Shown here in pieces: positions 1 to 5,509 of a stretch of 5,509 nucleotides of DNA. A program made the translations under genes and the position numbers. How positions within the stretch are numbered: the stretch's first letter is position 1; every line of letters begins with the position of its first letter. Source of the stretch: Bacteroidales bacterium. Lineage in GTDB: Bacteria > Bacteroidota > Bacteroidia > Bacteroidales > UBA932. The notes beneath the pieces are model-generated. The model did no database searches and was not told the origin of the DNA. It worked only from the letters and a program-made list of their open reading frames with translations. The stretch is from contig JAKSKA010000104.1 of assembly GCA_024401915.1 (NCBI GenBank), positions 1 through 5,509 on the forward strand, in the 5' to 3' direction.

Positions 1-2983
1 TGAAAGGAATACTGTAGGAAACGGACAGGTTCGCGAGCCTGAGGTACGAGCCATCCTCTATGAAGCGGTCGGTACACCAGTTCGCATCACCGGTCGTCGT
101 CTTGTCCATTGCAGGATACTTCGCATCCGGATTCGAAGGGTTCCAGGTATCGTACACGCAATCGCGGAGCACGTTATACAGGTTGTTCGAATGGATGTCG
201 GTGAGAACTGCAGCCTGCTGGTTATACACGTCGTTGCCGTAGCTGCCCACGAAGTCTGCGGAGAGTCCCAGGTTCTTGTACTTGAAGGAAGTGTTGAAAC
301 CGTAGGTAAAGACAGGGTTGGGATTGCCTATGATCACGCGGTCTGCGGATGAGATCTTTCCGTCTCCATTGGTGTCGAGGAAGTTGATGGAGCCGGGACC
401 GCGCTCCTTGCCGTCCTCGAATGGCACTCCCGTCTGTCCCTCCTGTACCAGGCCGTCGGTGGGCATACCATAGAACATACACATCGGCTGTCCGGCAATG
501 AAGATGTTGATATAATCCTTGCAGATACTGTCGCCGGAAAGGTTGGCTCCGGTGAAATAGTCCACCTCATAAGTGTTGGGGTCGCCCCTGTAGAGGCAGA
601 TGTTGCCGCGGCTGGAGCCGTTGGGGTCTATCGAGATGATCCTGTTGCGGTTGAGTGTGAAGTTGCCGCCTATCTTCCATTCGAATTTCTTGCTGGTGTA
701 GGGAACGGCCGTCAACGTGAGCTCGAGGCCCTTGTTCGAGATGGAGCCCATATTCACGTAAGGGTTGTTGACACCTGCGCTGCCTGCCAGTATCCTTGTC
801 TGGAGAAGGTCCTCTGTAACCTTATAGTAGGCGTCGAGCCCGAAGGTCAGGCGTCCCTTGAAGAAGCCCATATCCAGACCGGCATTGTACTGCGTCGTGG
901 TCTCCCATTTCAGGTCGGGATTGGGAAGATTGAGGGACGAGATGGTTATGATCTGGTGGGAGTCGGTGTCGTGGGTCGCCGCTGTGGAGGTGGTGTACCT
1001 GTTCATCGTCTGGTAGGACGGTATGGCCTGGTTGCCCACGCGTCCGTACCCGAGCCTGAGCTTGGCCGAGGATATGGCGTCGACCTTGAACCACGGCTCG
1101 TTGCTCATCCTCCAGGCGAAGGCGAACGAGGGGAAGGTAGCCCACTTGTTGTTACCGGCGAAGCGGGACGAACCGTCCACGCGGTACGTTGCCGTGAGGA
1201 TATAGCGTTCGTGGTAGGCGAACATCATCCTCGCGAAGAAGGAGAGGAGCTGGTTGTAGTTCTCGGAATAGACGAAGAAGTTGGAAGATGCCGAATTGAG
1301 CGAATTGGTCATCGCCTTCCACTGGTCAATGTTGATGCCCTCTACGGTCTGGGTGATGGTGGAGCGCTGCGAACAGCTCTGACCGAGAGTGGCCGTGAAA
1401 TGGTTCTTCTTGAACCACTTGTTGAACATTATAAGATTGTCCCAGTTCCAGTTCATACGGTCGATGTGGGTCACGGCGCCGTTCGAGCCTGTCGCCTGCA
1501 TATTGATGCGGCGTGACTTGAACTTGCTCTGTTCGGTGGTACGGAAGTCCATTCCGAACGTGGACTTGAAGGAGAGCCACTCAAGTATCTTGTACTCGGC
1601 GTAGAAGCTGGGGGTTACACGGAATTCGTTCCTGAAGCTCTCGAAGTCGGTGAGCCAGCGGTCAGGTCCGGCCAGCGGAGCGTCATCGTCCAATATCTCC
1701 GCTCCCTCCTCGTCGTATTCGATGATCTTTCTCAATGGACGGGAGCGCAACATACTCATCACCAGAGAGGAAGACGGGTTCTGCGCTATCGTGGAGCCAA
1801 CGCCCTGCGTCATCTTGGAATGGAGGAAGGACAGCGATGTCTTCGTACCTATCTTGAACTTCTTTATCGTGCGGTCAAGGTTGAGACGCATCGTGGGGTT
1901 CTCGTAGCCGGTGCCCTTGACGATGCCGGAGTTGCCGTGGAAGCCCAGGGAGAACAGGTAGTTCGTCTTGTGGGGACGTCCGGAGATGGTGAAGTAGTAG
2001 CGCTGGGTGTATGCGACGCGGGTGGTATAGTCCTGCCAGTCCTCGGCCACATATTTACCTTCGGCCACACCCTTGACGAAGGGCTCCAGATAGCTGGAAG
2101 TCTCGCTCACGCCCTTCTCACGCAGATAGTAGGCGAACTCATCGGTGTCGAGGAGGTCGAACTTCTTGTAGATGTTGCTCACGCTCAGGCCGGCCGTGAA
2201 GTTGATGGACGGCTTTTCCTGGGCTGCGCTCCTGGTGGTGATGAGGATCACACCGTTCGCACCTTCCGAACCGAAGATGGCGGTTGCGGATGCGTCCTTG
2301 AGCACTTCCATCGACTCGATGTCCTGGGGGTTGATGCCCATAAGGCCGTTGGTGTCCTGATCCAGGCCGCTGTTCTCGCCGCCGTGGGAGCCCACCGTGG
2401 CGTCGGAGGAGGTATTCATTATGACGCCGTCCACAACGATCAGCGGCTGGGAAGTGGTGTTGAACGAGCTCGCACCGCGTATGATGATGCTGCTTGAAGC
2501 GTCAGGCGCAGCGCTGGAGGACACCACCTGCACGCCGGCTGCACGGCCCTGGAGCAGCTGGTCGAGCGAACCGCTCTGGGCGGCCTGCATCTCATCCACC
2601 TGCACCGAGGTGACCGAACCGGTAAGGTCGCTTTTCTTCATTGCGCCGTAGCCAATGACCACGACGTCTTCAAGCTGTTCCAGGTCGTCCTGCAATACGA
2701 CGTCTATGACGTTGCGTTTGCCGACGGTTTCCGTCCTGCTCTGGTAGGAAAGGCAGGTGAATACGATTTTCACCGCCGAGGGATCCTTGGCCGTGAACGT
2801 TAGAGTGTACTTTCCGTTGATGTCGGCCATTGCGCCGCTGGTGGTGCCGTCAACCATCACGGTCGCTCCCACGAGCGCTTCGCCGTGGCTGTCCTTTACC
2901 GTACCGCTTACCGTGTAGGAATTCTGGGCGGACAGGCCAGTCGCCGTCAGGACGGCTGCAAGAATTGCTATGATCTTTTTCAT
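1..2983 (-). CDS. SusC/RagA-family TonB-linked outer membrane transporter, full-length type (3' end cut by window edge)
   Basis: Outer membrane TonB-dependent importer of the SusC/RagA family; with a SusD-like lipoprotein such proteins take up oligosaccharides or peptides into the periplasm. I translated it from the ATG at 2983: 994 complete codons without a stop, running off the left edge. Seen: signal peptide 1-19 (MKKIIAIL..., cleavage after LSA); CarboxypepD_reg-like domain about 22-98; TonB-box-like EDVVVIGYG at 105-113, followed by KKSDLTGSV; plug about 115-252, with IIIRGASS, LIVVDGVI and ATAIFGSEGANGVILITT; then the barrel with family landmarks YRVDGSSRF (600-608), LGYGRVGNQAI (644-654), NPDLKWET (688-695), GSISNKGLELTL (746-757), an EF-hand-like loop (870-881) and a C-terminal-region motif DGSYLRLANLSVSYSIPF at the edge. 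By comparison with the upstream paralogue about 60 residues are missing, giving roughly 1055, usual for the family. It starts 5 bases after the preceding stop, so it is probably co-transcribed. Family is certain; substrate is not inferable. Confidence 0.96.
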   Translation of the reverse strand, partial: MKKIIAILAAVLTATGLSAQNSYTVSGTVKDSHGEALVGATVMVDGTTSGAMADINGKYTLTFTAKDPSAVKIVFTCLSYQSRTETVGKRNVIDVVLQDDLEQLEDVVVIGYGAMKKSDLTGSVTSVQVDEMQAAQSGSLDQLLQGRAAGVQVVSSSAAPDASSSIIIRGASSFNTTSQPLIVVDGVIMNTSSDATVGSHGGENSGLDQDTNGLMGINPQDIESMEVLKDASATAIFGSEGANGVILITTRSAAQEKPSINFTAGLSVSNIYKKFDLLDTDEFAYYLREKGVSETSSYLEPFVKGVAEGKYVAEDWQDYTTRVAYTQRYYFTISGRPHKTNYLFSLGFHGNSGIVKGTGYENPTMRLNLDRTIKKFKIGTKTSLSFLHSKMTQGVGSTIAQNPSSSLVMSMLRSRPLRKIIEYDEEGAEILDDDAPLAGPDRWLTDFESFRNEFRVTPSFYAEYKILEWLSFKSTFGMDFRTTEQSKFKSRRINMQATGSNGAVTHIDRMNWNWDNLIMFNKWFKKNHFTATLGQSCSQRSTITQTVEGINIDQWKAMTNSLNSASSNFFVYSENYNQLLSFFARMMFAYHERYILTATYRVDGSSRFAGNNKWATFPSFAFAWRMSNEPWFKVDAISSAKLRLGYGRVGNQAIPSYQTMNRYTTSTAATHDTDSHQIITISSLNLPNPDLKWETTTQYNAGLDMGFFKGRLTFGLDAYYKVTEDLLQTRILAGSAGVNNPYVNMGSISNKGLELTLTAVPYTSKKFEWKIGGNFTLNRNRIISIDPNGSSRGNICLYRGDPNTYEVDYFTGANLSGDSICKDYINIFIAGQPMCMFYGMPTDGLVQEGQTGVPFEDGKERGPGSINFLDTNGDGKISSADRVIIGNPNPVFTYGFNTSFKYKNLGLSADFVGSYGNDVYNQQAAVLTDIHSNNLYNVLRDCVYDTWNPSNPDAKYPAMDKTTTGDANWCTDRFIEDGSYLRLANLSVSYSIPF
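341..376 (-). other. EF-hand/dockerin-like calcium-binding loop in the SusC barrel region
   Basis: Residues 870-881 read DTNGDGKISSAD. Acidic or polar ligands fall at loop positions 1 (D870), 3 (N872), 5 (D874), 9 (S878) and 12 (D881), with glycine at 6 and isoleucine at 8, as in a canonical calcium loop. It is followed by RVIIGNPNP, the usual continuation in SusC-like proteins. It probably lies in a late extracellular loop. Calcium binding is inferred from the pattern. Confidence 0.75.
2645..2671 (-). other. TonB-box-like segment
   Basis: Residues 105-113, EDVVVIGYG, match the consensus 'E-V-V-V-x-G-Y-G' segment found in SusC-like proteins between the N-terminal extension and the plug, followed by KKSDLTGSV. 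This is the presumed site of contact with TonB. The assignment is by position and similarity to the family pattern; the exact TonB-contacting residues are not determined from sequence alone. Confidence 0.7.
2690..2920 (-). other. CarboxypepD_reg-like N-terminal extension
   Basis: Residues about 22-98 form the small beta-sandwich that precedes the plug in most SusC-like proteins. The recognisable pattern is SGTVKDSHGEALVGATV followed by VDGTTSGAMADINGKYTLTF and an IVFTCLSYQSRT strand. It lies in the periplasm; its role in the family is not well settled. The upstream paralogue lacks it altogether. Confidence 0.85.
2924..2983 (-). other. Signal peptide of the full-length SusC-like protein
   Basis: Residues 1-20 read MKKIIAILAAVLTATGLSAQ. 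Two lysines are followed by a hydrophobic core of about 12 residues and an LSA/Q signal peptidase I site. There is no lipobox cysteine, so the protein is not a lipoprotein. This fits Sec export and outer membrane insertion, and it supports the ATG at 2983 as the true start. Confidence 0.85.
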
Positions 2984-3000
2984 CCTGTCTAGAATTTAAG
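2984..3000 (-). promoter_or_regulatory. Translation-initiation region of the full-length SusC-like gene, overlapping the previous stop
   Basis: On the coding strand the junction reads CTTAAATTCTAGACAGG followed by ATG at 2983. The TAG stop of the short SusC-like gene is 5 bases away. The AGG touches the ATG and is too close to act as a normal Shine-Dalgarno. Coupled translation from the upstream gene is likely; there is no space for a separate promoter. Confidence 0.45.
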
Positions 3001-5337
3001 GTTGACTCCAAATACGAATGTGCGTGCGAGAGGGTAGCTGCCGTAGTCCACGCCCGCGCTGCGCACGGAAATGCCGTAACTGTTCACGTCCGGATTCCAT
3101 CCGCTGTATTTCGTGAAGGTGAAGAGGTTTTGACCGGAAGCGCTCACCCTGAGCTGTTTGATGCGCTTGCTCTTGAGAGGGATGTCGTAGGCCGCTCCGA
3201 TATGGTCGAGCCTGAGGAAGTCGCCGCGCTCGAAGTCCGAGTCGGTGAAAGCGTTTTCCTGGCGCTTGAGGATATTGTTGGCGTTCAGGATGTAGAAATC
3301 CGCCGCGCCGTCCATTTTCAGGTCGAAAGTGAATTTACCGACACCGAGGCTGGTCTCGAGGCCTCCGTGCATCTTCGGTATGCAGTTGCCGCTGACGCTG
3401 TCGCCTTCCTGCTGGGCAGCAAGGTACGCGCCCTTGGTTATGTTCGCAGCGGTGACGTCCTTCTCATCGATGGAAACGATGCGGTTGACGTTGCGGGCGA
3501 AGTTGGCGCTGACGGTCCACTGCACGAGCTTTGTCCTGACAAGGCCGAGCTCGAGGTCGAACTCGAAGCCGTCGTTGGAGATGGTGGTGTGGCGCTCCTG
3601 GACGGGGGTCCAGTCAGCTGCCTGCTCATACAGATTGTTCAGTATCTTGAGGTCGCTCATCACGTTGAGGGCGTCGTCGGTGGTCTTGCCGTAGTACTTG
3701 GCTCCGAGCGTGAAACGGTCCGAAAGGAAGCCAAGGGTGACACCTGCGTTGTATTCCTTGCTCCTGAGGATGTTCAGACCATTGTAGTAGTATTCCGACT
3801 TGGATTCGATAGTCGGAAGATTGAGCATCCAGGCATTAAGATATTCGAAGGGCAGGTCGGTCTCCCTCGCGGCCATTCCCCAGCCTCCGGTGAGTTTGAG
3901 CGCGGACACGGCCTTGCCCTTGGGGAAGAATATCTTCTTCAGGTCGATGAAGGCGCTTCCTGCAGGGCTCAGGATGGGCTCGGTACGATACTTCATATCA
4001 TAGTCTGCACGGAAGGTGCCCTGAAGGCCGAACATCTTCTTGTAGTCGTAGTTCAGGAGGACGACGCCTCCGAGGTCGTTGTAGGGCCTGGCGAACTTCC
4101 TGATGCGCTTTCCGCCGGTAGATGCGGACATTCCCTTGCCGCGCAGGTAAGGGAGGTCGAAACTGGAGGCGCACATCGCGTTGGTGCGGTTGAAATATCC
4201 CATAAACTCGACGGCGGCGTTGAGTTCGAGGTGGTGGTTGACAGCGAAGTTCCTTGTGAACGAAAGCTCTCCACGGCTGTTGTAGGTGGGGAGGGAGGTG
4301 TTGAGGACGCCGGCCGCCCCGTTGACCTCGTGGCCGAATGCGGTACCGTTCCCGAACCAGATGATGCGGTTGCTGTTCTGGTAATCGACGCCGCCGGATG
4401 CCTTGAAGTACAGGCCGGGCAGGAAATCGATCTGCAGGTACACGGAGCTGGTGCTCCTCATCGCCTCGGAATCGTCGTCATAGTCCTTGACCCAGCCGTT
4501 CACGGTATCGACGATGAACGACGTGGGATAACGCGACACTATCATCGCGGATGTGGCGCCTATGTAGTTGGTTCCATAAGAACTGGAGGCCTTGTCATAG
4601 TTGAGGATGGAGTTGAGGCCGAACTTGAACCTCTTGTTGGCCCTTGTCTCGAAAGCGACCGCAAGGCCGAGGGAACGGTCCTGCTCCCTTTGCACGGTGC
4701 CGTCGTTGCTGCGGAGGAAGCCGGCAATCTTATAGTTGGAGTTGCTGCCTATCTTCCCGTCGATGCCGACGTCGTGGTTGTGGAAGAACCCGCTCCTGAA
4801 CGCATCCCCCACTTTCGGGAGGAATTCCACACCGGCGTTGGAGTTGATGTGGACGTTGAGGTCGCCTTCGGTGGCCTTTCGGGTGTTGATGATGATGACG
4901 CCGTTGGCGCCCAGCACACCGTACTTTGCAGCCTCCGACATATCCTTTATCACACGGATGGACTCTATTTCATAGGCGCCCAGCCAGCCAAGGTTGTTCT
5001 TCGGGGCGGTGTACGCCCTGCCGGTGTAGTCGCTCTTGAAGAAAAGGTCCCTGTTGTCGAATGCTGAAGTCGTCAGCACCGCACCGTCAACGATCCATAC
5101 GGGCTGCGAATCGCCGCGAAGGGTGTTGAGGCCGCGGACCGTCACGCTGCTGACGCCGCCGAGGCTTCCGTCGATGGAAGACACCCTGACGCCCGACACC
5201 TCGGAGGAAAGCAGGGCGGCGGGGGTCCTTGAGACGGACTTCGCGAATCCCAGAGTATCCTTGACCTGATCACCTGCCTGGAGGAGTATCGGGCTGAGGA
5301 TTGCTGTCAGAATGGAAGCGAAAAGCTTTTTTGACAT
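2989..5337 (-). CDS. Short SusC/RagA-like TonB-linked outer membrane protein (782 aa) lacking the N-terminal extension
   Basis: Outer membrane beta-barrel of the SusC/RagA family, intact from start to stop. Seen: signal peptide about 1-21 (MSKKLFASIL..., LLQA/G); plug about 28-153 starting almost at once, with SGVRVSS, VTVRGLNTLRG, PVWIVDGAVL, IESIRVIKDMSEAAKYG and GANGVIIINTRK; then a barrel ending QNLFTFTKYSGWNPD (from residue 736) and YPLARTFVFGVNLKF, with the terminal phenylalanine typical of outer membrane proteins. Family members usually have 950-1100 residues. This one lacks the CarboxypepD_reg-like domain, shows no VVVxGYG-type TonB box, and has shortened barrel loops. The start is secure: an in-frame TAG at 5341-5343, two codons upstream, rules out a longer N-terminus. 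It lies 6 bases after the preceding gene and 5 before the full-length SusC-like gene, with no susD-like gene between. It could be a divergent transporter or an accessory barrel; ligand unknown. Confidence 0.94.
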   Translation of the reverse strand: MSKKLFASILTAILSPILLQAGDQVKDTLGFAKSVSRTPAALLSSEVSGVRVSSIDGSLGGVSSVTVRGLNTLRGDSQPVWIVDGAVLTTSAFDNRDLFFKSDYTGRAYTAPKNNLGWLGAYEIESIRVIKDMSEAAKYGVLGANGVIIINTRKATEGDLNVHINSNAGVEFLPKVGDAFRSGFFHNHDVGIDGKIGSNSNYKIAGFLRSNDGTVQREQDRSLGLAVAFETRANKRFKFGLNSILNYDKASSSYGTNYIGATSAMIVSRYPTSFIVDTVNGWVKDYDDDSEAMRSTSSVYLQIDFLPGLYFKASGGVDYQNSNRIIWFGNGTAFGHEVNGAAGVLNTSLPTYNSRGELSFTRNFAVNHHLELNAAVEFMGYFNRTNAMCASSFDLPYLRGKGMSASTGGKRIRKFARPYNDLGGVVLLNYDYKKMFGLQGTFRADYDMKYRTEPILSPAGSAFIDLKKIFFPKGKAVSALKLTGGWGMAARETDLPFEYLNAWMLNLPTIESKSEYYYNGLNILRSKEYNAGVTLGFLSDRFTLGAKYYGKTTDDALNVMSDLKILNNLYEQAADWTPVQERHTTISNDGFEFDLELGLVRTKLVQWTVSANFARNVNRIVSIDEKDVTAANITKGAYLAAQQEGDSVSGNCIPKMHGGLETSLGVGKFTFDLKMDGAADFYILNANNILKRQENAFTDSDFERGDFLRLDHIGAAYDIPLKSKRIKQLRVSASGQNLFTFTKYSGWNPDVNSYGISVRSAGVDYGSYPLARTFVFGVNLKF
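4879..5256 (-). other. TonB-dependent receptor plug domain of the short SusC-like protein
   Basis: Residues about 28-153. The order of landmarks matches the SusC plug: RTPAALLSSEVSGVRVSS, then RGLNTL, then PVWIVDGAVL, then a longer variable insert (about 89-118), then YEIESIRVIKD and GANGVIIINTRK. The family's usual DASATAIYGS is replaced by DMSEAAKYGV. The first plug strand and preceding TonB box appear to be missing or very diverged. Confidence 0.85.
5275..5337 (-). other. Signal peptide of the short SusC-like protein
   Basis: Residues 1-21: MSKKLF, then a hydrophobic core ASILTAILSPILL, then a QAG site, with likely cleavage after A21. There is no lipobox cysteine. Mature protein would begin GDQVKDTLGFAKSV, only a few residues before plug-like sequence. 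Confidence 0.75.
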
Positions 5338-5357
5338 ATTCTATCAGTTATCTTTAG
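5338..5357 (-). promoter_or_regulatory. A/T-rich translation-initiation region of the short SusC-like gene, overlapping the previous stop
   Basis: The 20 bases before the ATG at 5337 read AAAGATAACTGATAGAAT on the coding strand over their last 18 bases. They hold the TGA of the upstream gene and an in-frame TAG (5341-5343), but no good GGAGG-type site. A/T-rich leaders with weak Shine-Dalgarno signals are usual in Bacteroidota. The 6-base gap suggests translational coupling. Confidence 0.45.
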
Positions 5358-5509
5358 GTTTTACAATAAGTTCATACCATACGGTGCGGTACTGCGGTCC
5401 GATATTCACCACAGCCTCGCCGGCGGGGCTTGCGGCCACATCCACGGCGGCGGTACGGTTCCCGTCCGGGTCGAGGGCGTAACATTCCACGCGTCCCTGC
5501 AGGCCGGCA
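5344..5509 (-). CDS. C-terminal end of an unidentified upstream gene (54 residues visible)
   Basis: The reverse strand reads open from the right edge for 54 residues to a TGA at 5344-5346. It begins AGLQGRVECYALDPDGN and ends GPQYRTVWYELIVKPKDN. I do not recognise the protein. The segment alternates hydrophobic and polar residues (RVECYAL, EAVVNIG, TVWYELIV), so it looks like the last strands of a beta-sandwich domain, as found at the C-terminus of many secreted carbohydrate-active enzymes; that is only a guess. It does not look like a CarboxypepD_reg domain or like the tail of a SusC or SusD protein. Codon use resembles the neighbours. It ends 6 bases before the next start, which puts it in the same operon. 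The other reverse-strand frames are less protein-like. Confidence 0.75.
   Translation of the reverse strand, partial: AGLQGRVECYALDPDGNRTAAVDVAASPAGEAVVNIGPQYRTVWYELIVKPKDN

Noticed and set aside
222..570. Minus-strand small open frames (222-482, 334-570, and similar at 822-1145, 1326-1580, 1864-2070)
   Set aside because: They overlap the SusC-like gene in other frames on the same strand and give arginine-, serine- and proline-rich low-complexity translations without domains.
956..2497. Plus-strand open frames (956-1516 and 1820-2497) antisense to the full-length SusC-like gene
   Set aside because: Same cause: shadow frames opposite a real coding sequence that reads without interruption from 2983 to the window edge with family motifs throughout.
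2984..3000. Promoter or terminator between the two receptor genes
   Set aside because: There are only 5 non-coding bases, no inverted repeat with a T-run was seen nearby, and no TAnnTTTG-type Bacteroidota promoter element was seen at the junction.
3130..5067. A 645-codon open frame on the plus strand, antisense to the short SusC-like gene
   Set aside because: It is rich in V, E, G, A and D with no recognisable domain. Its length is explained by the GC-rich codon use of the real gene on the other strand, whose translation is clearly SusC-like and complete.
5338..5509. Possibility that the short receptor lost its N-terminal domain by a frameshift, with the upstream fragment as the missing part
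   Set aside because: The upstream 54 residues do not resemble a CarboxypepD_reg-like domain or TonB box, they end with their own stop, and the receptor has a proper signal peptide at its own ATG.

Overview
The window is a stretch of a polysaccharide-utilisation-type (PUL/Sus-like) operon from a member of the Bacteroidota, most likely Bacteroidales. The evidence is two SusC/RagA-family TonB-linked outer membrane proteins, a family essentially confined to this phylum. Gene starts preceded by A/T-rich sequence rather than a well-placed Shine-Dalgarno also fit. Base composition looks GC-rich for the group (high fifties percent by eye, not counted), closer to Alistipes/Rikenellaceae-like or uncultured gut/rumen Bacteroidales than to typical Bacteroides. 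I would not go below order level.

Everything real is on the minus strand, so transcription runs right to left. At the right edge (5344-5509) is the 3' end of an unidentified gene: 54 residues and a stop. Six bases later starts an intact 782-residue, unusually short SusC-like receptor (2989-5337). It goes straight from signal peptide into the plug domain. Five bases after its stop starts a canonical full-length SusC-like receptor (1-2983). It has a signal peptide, a CarboxypepD_reg-like domain, a TonB-box-like segment, a plug and a beta-barrel, and it runs off the left edge with 994 complete codons visible. I infer about 60 residues are missing, by comparison with the tail of the upstream paralogue. 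It has no in-window stop but reads open throughout.

The 5-6 base gaps leave no room for promoters or terminators, so the three genes are probably one transcription unit whose promoter lies beyond the right edge. By family knowledge, a SusC-like transporter normally works with a SusD-like surface lipoprotein encoded just downstream, so a susD-like gene is expected past the left edge. The substrate cannot be read from this sequence.

The most interesting point is the tandem arrangement. A minimal SusC-like protein, apparently without N-terminal extension, TonB box or the EF-hand-like loop of its neighbour, is fused into the operon ahead of a standard SusC with no SusD between. No RNA gene, mobile element, CRISPR array or non-coding stretch of any length was seen.
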